16,445 bases of DNA, taken from contig NW_025955648.1 in NCBI RefSeq assembly GCF_022376445.1, positions 1-16,445 of the forward strand, written 5' to 3'. Below are positions 1 to 10,174 of the stretch, one piece after another. Origin of the DNA: Fomitopsis serialis (lineage: Eukaryota > Basidiomycota > Agaricomycetes > Polyporales > Fomitopsidaceae). The first letter of the stretch is position 1. Each line of letters starts with the position of its first letter. The position numbers and the translations under genes are program-made. The notes beneath the pieces are model-generated. The model ran no database searches. It was not told the origin of the DNA and worked only from the letters and a program-made list of their open reading frames with translations.

Positions 1-1
1 A

Positions 2-490
2 ATGCTCTTCGACTCTCGTTCCCGTGCAGTGGCCCACGGCGATGCTTCCCTTCCGCTCGTCCGCCGCTATCCCGACGTGCAGGAGCTGATCGAGTACCTC
101 GACCAAGTCTTCCTCACTCTTCCGTCGCAGCATAGCTACGTGGGCGAACCCTTCCCTTTGATTGCCTGGGCCCCGAATCGGGTCACCGCCGAGCAGGCCG
201 ACGCAGAGATTGGTCGTCCCCTCCTTCCGGTTCGCTACTTGGAGCGTCCTTACAGCTCTCGTCCTACCGCGCTTCGTCCGACAGCCTCGACAGCCTCCTT
301 ACTCGGTTCCAGGGCCTCCTAGACGAGTGCCGCACCGCTAACCGCGACGCTCGTTCCGAAGCTGTTCGTATCGCCCGAGGCCTGAATACGGTGGAGGGCG
401 GTGTTCGCGACTTGCACGCCCGCCTGTCGGAGGGAGTCTACGTCCCGGACGGCTACTCTGGGTACCTCGCCGCCTGCGGTTCACATAATG
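2..490 (+). pseudogene. 3' part of an unrecognised gene, frameshifted
   Basis: I do not recognise this protein. An open frame (codons from position 2) runs through about 70 residues with coding-like codon use, for example the stretch YPDVQELIEYLDQVFLTLP. Near position 212 the coding-like frame moves to the one starting at position 1. That frame gives a Ser-rich segment and then a charged, probably helical stretch (LLDECRTANRDARSEAVRIA, about 316-375), and continues to about 480. No intron with usable splice sites explains the change, so a single-base indel is likely. The start lies outside the window or at its edge. Downstream the frame enters the 34-bp periodic repeat, where the peptide becomes low-complexity, so the true end is unclear. 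It could be a gag-like or host gene fragment; I cannot tell which. Confidence 0.4.
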
Positions 491-515
491 GGGTCAAACT
501 ATCGGTTTGTTACCC

Positions 516-1140
516 GGCCACCCGACATGAGATTCACTTATTGTTGCCCGGCCACCCGACGTCGGCCGACGGTTCGACTCAGCCGTCATTACCCACGTCG
601 GCCGATGCATGGAACTTCCGGCTACCCTCGGATGGGCCGACGAGTTGGATGGGAGGGGTGTTTCCAACCACGGCCCACAGGGTGTGTGCGGATTGACATT
701 CTGTATTGTCGTCACCCACGGGTCGGCCGATGGTATGATTCGTCGGCGTTCACGGAGCGGCCGACGGTCGAATCTCACCATATGCACCCGGTCGGCCGAG
801 GGTCTGACGGAGGGTCTGTACCCAGTCGGCCGGTGATTCGACAAGATGCTGCTCCCACAGCGGCCGGTCATAAGACAAGCCATGACAGTCGGGTCGGCCG
901 ACCACCCGGGGATCCGCACACTGGAATTCTTTGTGGTTCATCCAATTTGTCTTGGCATGACTGTTGCCCGGTCGGCCGACATCGCACCCGCATCAATGCT
1001 CCTATTGTTGCTGGACAGCTGGCGACATGTTCTATATGATACATGGACTTCAATCTGCGCGGCCGACATTTGACTACTGCCAACAATCCTTGCGCGGCCG
1101 GCGTCCGATCACATCGTTGTAACCCTGCCGGCCGACATAT
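516..1140. repeat. Degenerate 34-bp-periodic array with GGCCGA anchor
   Basis: A short anchor, GGCC followed mostly by GA or GG and usually preceded by GTC or GC, starts at 516, 550, 564, 600, 635, 672, 725, 759, 794, 828, 862, 896, 974, 1061, 1096 and 1130. The gaps are 34, 14, 36, 35, 37, 53, 34, 35, 34, 34, 34, 78, 87, 35 and 34, so most are 34-37. Only the anchor (often the palindrome TCGGCCGA) is well kept. The sequence between anchors differs from unit to unit, apart from scraps such as GACAAG and TTGTTGCCCGG. The first two units share CCCGGCCACCCGAC exactly. Open frames crossing this region on both strands are by-products of its lack of stops, and I see no gene in it. Confidence 0.75.
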
Positions 1141-1365
1141 CGTTCCAATTACTATTGAATCGTGATAAGGCACCGCCGGAAAGTTCGGCCCGGGCTCCCA
1201 TCTTGCCCTGATCACAAGGAGATCTGCCCGATCTGCCGGGCATATAACACCATTAATAGACATCTCCCAGCCACAGCTTTTGCGTGTGACTGTTGTACAA
1301 ACTATACAGACCCTGTGAAAATCCCATCAAACCTTCCCGCATGCTCAACACAATCTCCTCCCGCC
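1141..1365 (+). promoter_or_regulatory. Probable promoter and 5' leader of the TET/JBP-like gene
   Basis: This is the stretch between the 34-bp array and the dioxygenase start. It contains a TATA-like CATATAAC at about 1239-1246 and a C/T-rich leader (CACAATCTCCTCCCGCC) directly before the ATG at 1366, as is common in basidiomycete genes. No transcription start can be fixed from sequence alone. Confidence 0.35.
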
Positions 1366-2610
1366 ATGTCCGCCGACAGTATCGACATTCGCGTTGCCAA
1401 TTATATGCTTGCACTGTATGAGTATAGACTAGCTTACTTGGCTGGCACCGCTGGGCAGAATCTGTCGCCCGCGCCGGACGCCGACTTTAGTCCGGAAATG
1501 ATCGGCCAGGCACACCAAATGGTCGAAATTATTAAGGAAGCCTTTCTTCGTCGAAGTGAGTATGGTGTATGTCTTGGCAAACACCTAAGCTCACTGCAAA
1601 GCCAAGTTTTCGTGAATTGGAATGCAGAGGATTATGCGGAGGCTATCCCGGCGGAAATCTCTGACCGGACAATGCCGCGCCTTCATCGCGCGATGAAGAA
1701 ATTCCCGCCCCTCGAGCTCGGCGACGGTATTTTTACACAGCCCGCCACCGTCGTCGATGCACTGGGGCATGTTCTGCTTTGGTACCTGCCTGGTATCATA
1801 ACGGCCGAGCAGCAGGCGAGCGTTATACCTTCCCTGCTTATGGTGATGCTAATAAACACACCGTGCAGCTTAAGATATGGGAAAATACGTTTCTACTCAA
1901 TCCGATGCTCGCAAAGTCTCGTGGGCAGGCTTCGACAACATGGCGGAATCACCCGGACAACTTCGCGGCAACCGGACAATGGCAAAGCCTGGATCCCGGG
2001 TGCATATCTTTCTCCCCGGGTTGGTACCAGCAAGGTCACCAGGTATGCAGCAGTGCGCACCAGCAGTGCCGGACTGATGTTGTCTCCCCCAGGGCACTAC
2101 ATATCCGCCACAGGTGTCCTCAACTTTATTGGAAGAACAATCTCCCGGCCGGGATTGGTTCCGGGCAATGACAGAGCAGCACGCCCTCATTGCGGGCATG
2201 CTCCGGATAATTCATCCGGAGTTGCATGCTATGGGCTATGCGGCGCTCGCCTCAACTCGGATTTGTCCCGACATTGCGGACGTGCTCCCTTGTGGGGTAC
2301 TCCATTCAATGCCATGTCCGTTATCACCAACCGCCGATCGCCCCTCCACCTTGACCGAATGTCGGCAAAGGATTGGTATGATCTCCTCATCACGATTGGT
2401 GGGGACAACGACACGGTATTAGAGCTCCCGACCCTCGGCCTCACCTTACAGTACGCCGGCGGGTGCGCGGCTTTGTTCTCCGGGGCCCTGATCCCTCACT
2501 CCGTATCACATTCCAATAGGGAGAGGCTTTGCGTTGTATACTACCTTAGACCCCAAGTACACAAATGGGCGAAGGTGAAGAAGACCAGTTGGCTGACAGT
2601 CGACTTTTAG
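1366..2610 (+). CDS. TET/JBP-like Fe(II)/2-oxoglutarate dioxygenase, one frameshift
   Basis: TET/JBP enzymes oxidise the methyl group of 5-methylcytosine or thymine in DNA, using Fe(II) and 2-oxoglutarate. Exons read from sequence are 1366-1555, 1607-1821, 1869-2042 and 2093-2610, with introns of 51, 47 and 50 nt. The protein would be about 365 aa. The N-terminal part has a LWYLPGIITAEQQ motif and FSPGWYQQGHQ. The catalytic double-stranded beta-helix contains WGTPFNAMSVITNRRSPLHL; its HxD iron ligands are His at 2347-2349 and Asp at 2353-2355. The distal His is at 2497-2499 (IPHSV), and the likely 2-oxoglutarate-binding Arg is at 2524 (RERLCVVYY). Between about 2283 and 2292 the frame must shift by one missing base, because no AG acceptor lies there. 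Exon lengths sum to one base short of a multiple of three, which agrees. The gene is convergent with the KDZ transposase, an arrangement expected for this element type. Family identity is fairly sure; activity is not. Confidence 0.8.
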   Translation: MSADSIDIRVANYMLALYEYRLAYLAGTAGQNLSPAPDADFSPEMIGQAHQMVEIIKEAFLRRSEYGVCLGKHLSSLQSQVFVNWNAEDYAEAIPAEISDRTMPRLHRAMKKFPPLELGDGIFTQPATVVDALGHVLLWYLPGIITAEQQASVIPSLLMVMLINTPCSLRYGKIRFYSIRCSQSLVGRLRQHGGITRTTSRQPDNGKAWIPGAYLSPRVGTSKVTRYAAVRTSSAGLMLSPPGHYISATGVLNFIGRTISRPGLVPGNDRAARPHCGHAPDNSSGVACYGLCGARLNSDLSRHCGRAPLWGTPFNAMSVITNRRSPLHLDRMSAKDWYDLLITIGGDNDTVLELPTLGLTLQYAGGCAALFSGALIPHSVSHSNRERLCVVYYLRPQVHKWAKVKKTSWLTVDF

Positions 2611-2710
2611 CTAGGTATTAGATATGTTAGTTTGTAGCATGACCGAATACATGATGAACCTGTGTGCCTCGTCCGCGTTATTGAACCATGACAGTGTAGG
2701 AAGAGGACAC

Positions 2711-2814
2711 GTCCGCGATCGGGCGTCCGAGGTCGGGCGTCCGAGGTCGGGCGTCCGACATCGGGCGTCCGACATCGGGCGTCCGCGGTCGGGCGTCCGC
2801 GGTCGGACGCCCGA
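2711..2814. repeat. 14-bp CpG-rich tandem array 1 (TCGGGCGTCCGNNN)
   Basis: Units start at 2719, 2733, 2747, 2761, 2775, 2789 and 2803, exactly 14 bp apart, with a partial unit before them. The 11-bp core TCGGGCGTCCG is invariant in the first six. The three linker bases vary (AGG, ACA, CGG). The last unit is the opposite-polarity form TCGGACGCCCGA. Each core carries three CpGs. The array lies in the 252-bp gap between the convergent dioxygenase and transposase genes. The rest of that gap (2611-2710, 2815-2862) shows nothing else I can name. Confidence 0.95.
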
Positions 2815-2862
2815 AGTGTTGGGAGATTCGGACAGGGTAAATATACAAGGAGGCCGTTTGAA

Positions 2863-5800
2863 TTACCGTCCAAGGTACATGATACCATATGCAGTCTCAG
2901 CGTCATTCTGGAGCATTTTGTACATATGTCGCCGCTGACGGCACACCTCCGCATACCCAGGATACCTTCCGCTCTTCCGGTGGGCGGCATGGTCTGCCCA
3001 CCGTTTCATCTCGTACTCAAAGTATCTCCGGACAGAATCCAGCTCTCGGCGGAGGATATTGTCCTCTTCTTCGGCTCGCTCGAATTGTGACCGTGCTCGG
3101 AACCAATGCACACGGTGTACTGTAAAAATCATGACTCGTAGATGTACCGTGACCAGTGACCTGCTTACATTCCGTCATTGTCTCATTTGCGTTCATATCG
3201 CCTTGAACATCCGTCGTCCATATCCAGGGTAGCCGGGTATGTCGCTGCCCCCGCTGGTTCGGTTCTACAATTGCTGTGCTGACCTTCAAATCATCAGGCA
3301 CCAATTTCTGATACTTTCGAAGTGTTGACGTTGTTGCTCCGAGCACTGTCATCGCATGCCGCACCTTCCTGTACATACGGGCCTGGTGTTCCACTCCTTT
3401 CTGAACGGCATGCACATCCGCCCACGCCCGTGTCTTCCGTGACTGAGACTTGGCATCGCGCACCTTCGCTCGCATTACAAACGACTTTTGGCTGAGCAAT
3501 ATCCGCAATTGGTGCAAGATGTCGTTCGCTTGCCCGATTCGTAGCTCCAGTTCCGCTTTTGCATATGGCTGCACGTCCGCAGTCTTGATCTTGTCGACAG
3601 AGTAGGACGATGGAAGTGACAACGGCCGCCACTCCGCTGCCCTCCCATCTCGCTTTCTTGATTTCGGAGTAGAAGCCGGGACATTGCCTGTTACGTTGGG
3701 CCCGGCGGCTGCTTGGCCGCTGTTCTGCATGTCTTCCCAGTCGGATAGGTCACCGTTGTCATCGATAACCTCGGTATGCTGCCGACCGTCGTCCCATTCG
3801 TTCGTACCCACAATCTCCTCCCCCTTCCTTAGGAAGCGCTCGATCCGGAGTTCGAGCCGTTTTCTCTGTTTTGCGATGTTCAAACGCTGCTCTGCCGTTG
3901 TCTTTGTCCCATAGGCCCTTACTACCCGCTGCAGCGCGATTCTGTCGGAGTGTGAGCGTTGAATGTCGGGCGGCGGGATTGTAATTACGCACTGTGCATC
4001 CTCAATCCTCATTCCCTCAACCATCCACTCCGCTGCTCCGACGATGGTGTTGTTATCGCCTTCTTTTCGGTCAGACCGATTTGTATTTCCGCCCTTGACG
4101 GAGCTACTCTACATGTCAGCGATCAGTGGTGTAATATCCGCCACCCGCCACCCACCATGCTGGCCCTGAACCTCAAATGCGTCCATCACTGATACATCCT
4201 TCACACGCTTTTTGTGGGCTTCCGCGACCGCTGACATCCATTGAGCCAGGATGTCGGCTTCGATCCCGGCTTCCTGATCCTCCAGCGCCTCTCGGAAGCT
4301 CTCAAGGAGTACCCGGTTTGCGGCAATGCGTTTCTTTAATGCTGGGACTGGAAGGGGGTGAGAACCTGCAACACCGGACAGTTGATGTGCTGCCCGCACC
4401 TATTGACACCATTTTGCGCCAATTCCAGTCGTTCATATGACGGTCAAGGGTTTCTTGCCGATGCGACGTCGCCATCGTCCGAGTACTTCCGAACACCTTG
4501 CCCAATGGAGACCACATCGTTTCGACGATCTCCCCATCCACTTGTCCGGCGCCGCGCATGAACGTCGGGGCGTACTCGAGCAGGCACTTCGACTGGTGGC
4601 CATGTACATGGAACAAGCCGATGCCCAGGTAAAGTGTAAGGCCCCGTGGCATCCGGAGCCGCGGTCCGTCCTTGAAGCGTTTTGAGAGGTGCACACCATA
4701 CTGGCACATCACGTCGTACAGCACAATGGCGTTCTTGATGCCGTCCGACCGGTAGCTCATAGCTTCCGACAGCGTGTAATCCATGTTTTTCTGCCGCTCA
4801 CCGGCCTGGAAGTTGACAACCGCATGTGGAAAGAAGCATCCGTGGCGTGAGCAAGCCGTGGCCCCAATCCCGGTTGACTGTAATTTGTGGCGGTGAGCAT
4901 TGGCCCGAGCGATAGCTTGGTGGTCATTGCATGTCGGTTTCTTGTACTGAATCAGCACAACCCTCAACACTACTTTCACCACACGCACCATTTTTATATC
5001 AGTGGATGACTTCAAATGAGGTGCTAATTCTTCATCCGTCACCATGAACGCCTTCCCGGGCATAAGCGGAACATCGTTTCCCGGCTTCCGCATCTTCATA
5101 TGCTCGGCGGAGAAGTTACCGTCCATGACATAGCCTCGAGCGTAAATGTACCTGTCCGTACGTTCAATTGCTGCTCGCGGCTTACGGCCCGGTCACTCAC
5201 GCATTCGGGTCACTGTCCCAGTCATCTGGAATGTTCACTCCGGGCTGTGGGCAGGCAGCACAAAATAGTGCAAGGTCGCCCGTGCCCGGTTCGCCCCGCC
5301 ATGTCGGACCAAATCCGAACTGCATCATCGCCCGGAGCAGCGTCCACTGTCTGGTGGCACGGATGAATTCCGCATAGCGATCCTGCAGTGTGGTGATGAG
5401 CAAGGCGAAACGTCCGCAAGGGTGACAGGACTTACCGGCACACGATGCGGGAATGCCGGATTGGTCTTCCGGCGAAGTCGGCGATAATAGTTCATCGCGG
5501 ACGTCTTGCATTCGAGATTGTCGAGGAGGAAGTCATCCAGAACGTCGAAGGTAAAACACGTTTTGACATTCAGCTGGCTTGCCGGGTAAAGCCCGGCCTG
5601 GAGGAGCTGACCGCGAATTGACTCCGCCTGAGGGCAACGGCAGCATTCGACGCGGAGGAAGTGCACGGCGGACGTATCGACAATCGTCATATGCATTTCC
5701 GGAGCCCGCTCAACCCCGGCCGCATCACGCAGGGGATCACCGAGGGTTTCCTCATCCTCTTCACCACTGTCGGATTCATTGCAAGAATCGTCATCCGACC

Positions 5801-6572
5801 AGTCACTCTCATTGTCGGGCTCGTCAACACACGGACATGGAGCGCCTTCGTGACCGAGGTGAATGCGAAGGCCTAGGGTTCGAAGCCAGGAAGGGGCCCA
5901 GAAACCCGCATTGGTCCATTGCTCCAGGCGATGGAAAGGCAGGCGGGCGTGCTCCCGCAGGCAGCATGAATCGCAGAGCACCGGCCGGCCGAAGCAAGAG
6001 AGGCACTTCCACTCTGCGGACCCAGCCGAGCATTTGTCGCATGTCGCTTGGCCGGTATCGTCGGGTGTCGGTGGGGCATGGGCAGTGTACATGTGCCGCA
6101 GATACTCATCCCGGTACTCAAGCCAAGCTGTCATCATGTCCGGTTGGGTCTACCCAATTGTTAGCCGCCTTGCCGATATGCGGATGTGCATTAATCCCAC
6201 CTTTGGGGCCCGGGCACGGCGCTGTGGTTGGTGGGGGCCCGACGGAAGAGGCGGTGGAGTGGAAGGCCCGACAGGGTGATCGGGCGGGTCGACGGTTGAC
6301 TGCGGTGTCCACAGGCCCTTCGACCGACGTGTTGTCGGTGCCGACGGTTTAGAGCCCTTCGATTGACTTGCAGTCGGTCCCGACACTTTAGAGCCCTTCG
6401 ATTGACCTGCGGTCGGTGCCGACGGTGTCGCTGAGGACTTTGGTGTGGATGGGCCTTCGTCCGGTAAGACTACAAGTCGTGTCCTGAGTCCTCTTGAGGT
6501 CTGTTTCCGTTGTATCTCGACTTCTTGAACTTTGGGGGAGCTGCATCGTCGCTTTACCCTGGGCTTCGCCAT
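2863..6572 (-). CDS. KDZ transposase with CxC2 cysteine cluster, apparently intact
   Basis: This is a DDE-type transposase of the Kyakuja-Dileera-Zisupton group, cutting and moving its own element. Eight exons join in frame: 6572-6201, 6149-5436, 5382-5201, 5151-4989, 4946-4400, 4347-4145, 4108-3169 and 3119-2863. This gives 3378 nt, about 1125 aa, within the usual size. Introns are 51, 53, 49, 42, 52, 36 and 49 nt; the 36-nt one (4109-4144) is the least sure, with a 63-nt alternative. The N-terminus is basic, then low-complexity with three 13-aa repeats. The CxC2 cluster starts near residue 158 (CDKC, CLSCF, CDSCC), followed by an acidic run and the block TIVDTSAVHFLRVECCRC. Likely catalytic residues are D433 in MDGNF, D555 in YDVMCQY and E616 in QVDGEIVETMW. 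GIGLFHVHGHQ and ARHGCFFPH-like family blocks are present. The C-terminus carries QANDILHQLRI and HRVHWFRARSQ. It is divergent from the gene at 6932 and convergent with the dioxygenase. No inactivating change was found. Confidence 0.93.
6313..6429 (-). repeat. 39-bp coding repeat in the transposase N-terminus
   Basis: Three tandem 39-bp units (about 6313-6351, 6352-6390, 6391-6429) encode a 13-residue repeat of the form S-[AG]-P-T-x-x-[QR]-S-K-G-x-x-x in the first exon of the KDZ transposase. Units two and three are nearly identical (GAGCCCTTCGATTGAC shared); the first has diverged. The repeat adds a Ser/Lys/Pro-rich, probably disordered linker before the CxC2 domain. Confidence 0.85.
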
Positions 6573-6931
6573 CGTGCAGCAGGTGGGTAGTGGACAAGGT
6601 CGCTCGACAGACTTGGGGAATGACTGTGCCGGAAACGTGTTCACCTTGAGGATACCGCACCCTCGGCTAGCTCCCTCCGAGTTGCTCGGACATGGCCGCC
6701 GGGCTGGCGAGTTATGTTGTGATTGGTGTCTGTGGAAAGCTGCATTCAAATATGCTGCTGTGGCGTAGTGTGTCTAATATCGGAAACTCGACATGGCCCA
6801 ATATTCACAGATATTGTCGCATCATAGCCGACGAGAAGTTACGGGCGCCTAGTTCCATGAGGCAAACGCATGGGAGGTGCAGCGTCCAGCTGGGACTGTG
6901 TGCGCTGTCACCATAGCTCTCTCCACCCACC
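6573..6931. promoter_or_regulatory. Divergent promoter region between transposase and its neighbour
   Basis: This 359-bp region separates two genes read outward: the transposase on the minus strand and the gene at 6932 on the plus strand. A pyrimidine-rich leader (TAGCTCTCTCCACCCACC) precedes the plus-strand ATG. AT-rich patches such as CAATATTCACAGATATTG (around 6798-6816) are possible core elements, but no canonical TATA box is clear on either side. Shared control of the two genes is an inference from geometry. Confidence 0.4.
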
Positions 6932-9900
6932 ATGCCGGCCACATCGTATACTCCTGGTGAACTCCTCATCCTGCGTAGCTTCCTCCCGGAGTGGAAGGCG
7001 GGTGACTCAAATGACCGTAAAGATGTCCGCTCGCGTGCCGTCGAGAAGTTGGAGGCCCACCGGGGAAAGCCGTTGAAGAAGGAGGGAAAAAAGGTACGTA
7101 GGTTGTCGTGCAGTGCGGATACATTGTATAATGAATAATCAGGCTGTTCGGGCTTGGTTTTACAATGCCGCACCTGTTAAGAACAAGAAACGGAAAGACC
7201 GTCCTGCTGTGTTCGGCCGGCGGCTCAACTGGCACCGTGTGGTAGCTTGGCACATGCCCGCGGAGTTGGATGAGAAGATGGCTGCGACTGGGGTCACCCA
7301 CGGAGACAAGGACTTTCTCGCGACTTATCAAAAGGAGCTGCGCAATCTGGCCAACAGTCTGCCCCGGGCGAAACAGCGGGAGTACAAGCAGGAGGCCGTC
7401 CGATGGAACTCGGAAGGTCAACCTCATGAATTGCAGGACCGGAACATCGTTCGGAAGAGCGAAGCGGTCATGTTAGACTTCGCAAATTACGTCTGGAGGA
7501 ACTTCGGCATGCGTGTGTTCGTCCACGCTGTTTACAAATCCCTGGAAGGGAAACCGTGTTTAATCGAGTGAGTACCACCGTTGTAATTGACTCCATATAT
7601 TCTCATCCTTCCGTTATCACCAGCTTTGATTGCAACGACCTTGTCGACCCCAACGCCCAGCGTGCAGCGGGTCGGGTGAAATTCAAGGACATGTACCCCG
7701 ACTACAAACGTGCGGACGGGTTCCGAGATCTATTCAAGGACTATGGGCACAAATTGTTCGGTACGTGAATGGCCTGCACCATGTCCTGGCTAGTCCGGGT
7801 AGCTCATGCACAATGTCCTCATTGCAGCGGGCGAGGACTTATCGGAGGAGAGTGATGCGGATGTCAGGGCGAGTAAGCGGGGTGTGCCGAAGATTGACTG
7901 GGAGATGTACGATGACAACACCCCCTGTATGCCCCACCACGGCGCCGAGTGCTTCAAAAATCTACGGAACAAGAAGGCTTTTATTTCTGACTTCGTCCGG
8001 CTTCATTACGGTATGCATCCAATCTGTGTGATATCATTGGGTGCTGACAGTGATGCAACAGTGGCCTATACAAATATGCCGAAGTTGAAAGTCCCCTGGG
8101 TCGCTCTCCAGGCGACTCCGGAGAAGCTTCTCGAGGCCGGGTCGCTTCCTACGGTGTCACCCTCCAAGAACCGTCGCATCTGAAACAGGCGGAGGTTGAC
8201 TCTCTTATCGCACACTGGCGTACAAGGGCTAATTCCTCACGGCTTGCCTTTGTGATGCGTTTCATTGCCTACCGAAACCATCAAAGCGAAATCGTGTCTC
8301 TGGAGCATGAGGAGCCGAGGACTGCTTCCCGCCGCGCTGCCCGGAGCGCACGCCCGCGCCGTCAGTCGTCCCCCGTCCGAAGGGTCGTCGGTCGAATGGA
8401 CGTCCCTCAAAGCGTGCTAGCGTGACTCCGGCGAAAGACAGTGATGCTTCCGACGGTGATGATGAGCGGGACAATCAACCCGGACACCAGTCGGATGAGG
8501 CACACAGTGAAGAGGATATCGCCAACCAGCATGATTCATCTGACAAGGAATCGTCCTCTTCTTCGTCGACGTGCCAATCATCGAGCTCGTCAACTGGAAG
8601 CGATCCCGCTACCCCGCCCCCCCTCCTCACGAGCAAGAAAGGTCGGCCGCCCTGTCTTCGCCGGGAGCCGCGCCATCGCCCCTGGCGAACCTGCAATCGG
8701 AGCTTGACTCGACATGTTGACGGTAAAGCAAAGTCCGCATTCTGACATCCTGCCCGCATCAGACACGGGCATCCCATCCGCTGTGTCGTCGCCAATCCTG
8801 CAACCAGTCTTCGTCCCGGTGGATCGGAAAGGCAAGGGACGAGCTGATCGCCCTTTTCCGTCCGATCTTTTTAGTCCGGCGCCATCTCATCGTCCGGCGA
8901 CACGGCCGAATGTGAAGCGACGAACGGCGCCTGTCAAGTTGACATCGGGTCTCGTTATCGAGCGCATGAGCAGTCCACTCCATCAGGGCAGCCCGGGCCG
9001 CGGTCGGATTCGCCTTGTCCGCCACCGCGGGTGGTGCCCCGACAGCGTCGGGCGGATAGGAACGGTGCCGGACCATCCCAACCGTTCACTACAGCCTCAT
9101 TGTCCGTTGAGCGCAATAGTGCTGCACGCTTACCGTCCGTGCTTTTGGCAAAGACCGCTCGCCCAGGCAAGCCGCTGCCACACAATGCAATGCGCCGTAC
9201 GGCTCGCATGGCCTCCACAGGACCTTCGGGTACAACTGGTGTACCGATGGCGGTCGCATCGCCTTCAGTGACCCGGGCGGACGGCGGTGATCCAGGGGCC
9301 ATAAATCGCCTGTCGTCGCCATCGTCAGCGGACCCAGATGACGTTTGTGAGATTGAGATCGGGGCTCCTGCCAAAATGGGGACGACATGTTCGATCGGCT
9401 ACGGTTCCTACGGGAACTGTCAAGAAGCAAATACTATTGTGCGCTGTTGGAAGTCATTGCACCGTTGGTACGCTTCCGCATTGTGAGTGTGTACTCTCCA
9501 TGCTGAGCAATGATATCCTGGCAGTCACACGCCGGATCTTGGCATACGACCAAGACTTGGGAATGGGGTATGTGGTCCTACCGCAAGTCTCATTGCCCGC
9601 CCGCTGTCCACACGAACGCAACCGAGATCAGAGCATTCAAGTCGTGGCTCACCCGGATAACGACGAGCATGAAGGACACTTCCATCAGTGTCGATGAGGC
9701 ACTGACCGTCGCCCTGACCATAGGAATGCTGCTGCACGATCTAGAAATGGCGTTATCGAGTAATCGCGATAAGTACAATTTGCCGGAACATGTACTTCAG
9801 ACACTCCACGACCATGATTTCGTCAAGGAGCGCCTCCTTTATGCCTGCAAGGCATTGGCTCGAGAATGGCGGGAGGTTCCTCAGCGGACGAAGCGACTTA

Positions 9901-10028
9901 TGAATCCTCCGGGCACCGGATCCGATGCTTCCGCAATCGGCGCGAGGATCAGGAAGCGTGGCCGCAAAGGGGTGCATGGGTCTCCTAAGGAGGAGCAGCG
10001 GGTTACCAAAAAGCTTCGCCGTGGTTAG
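6932..10028 (+). CDS. Large unrecognised nuclear-type protein beside the KDZ transposase
   Basis: I do not recognise a named family. Well-supported exons are 6932-7093, 7143-7567, 7624-7760 and 7828-8010, with introns of 49, 56 and 67 nt, then coding to 8293, 8347-8722 and 8763 onward, and 9384-9482 plus 9525-10028 (42-nt intron). The N-terminal part is a compact charged domain with VRAWFYNAAP and KKRKDRPAVFGRRLNWHR. It is followed by a probable helical region ending RNKKAFISDFVRLHYG. The middle (about 8350-9350) is disordered: GRP-type AT-hook-like motifs (KGRRSNGRPSKR, KKGRPP), then acidic and poly-Ser stretches and Pro/Arg-rich sequence. The C-terminus is a helical domain (FDRLRFLRELSRSKYYCALL; WEWGMWSYRK; LTVALTIGMLLHDLEMAL), ending in basic RKRGRKG and KKLRRG motifs suited to nuclear import or DNA binding. 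Frame joins are imperfect near 8010-8063, 8900-8960 and at the G-run near 9380, where one base seems missing. The divergent pairing with the transposase suggests an accessory role; unproven. Confidence 0.6.
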
Positions 10029-10174
10029 ATTTCCCTGTACATATGACACAACATGGGTGGTGTATACATGTGCAGGAGAGGCTGGACGTCAATGGAGTTC
10101 ATTCCTCCATAATTATTGAATGTATACTGAGTGACTTGTATAACTATTGAGTATGCGATTGTGGTCGTCAGACC

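Noticed and set aside
2..490. A retrotransposon gag fragment at the left edge
   Set aside because: Composition and the charged helix are compatible, but no zinc knuckle, protease or LTR is visible, so I left it unnamed.
516..1140. CRISPR array
   Set aside because: The conserved part is only about 8 bp and the spacing is not constant. The genome is eukaryotic and no cas genes are present.
401..1263. Overlapping open frames on both strands of the 34-bp array
   Set aside because: Low-complexity Arg/Pro/Gly peptides caused by the GC-rich repeat; no domain, no splice logic, present in several frames at once.
1162..2610. A continuous 482-codon open frame over the whole dioxygenase region
   Set aside because: It stays open through at least three introns by chance. 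Dioxygenase-like sequence switches frame at splice sites (1822-1868, 2043-2092), so the unspliced reading is not the protein.
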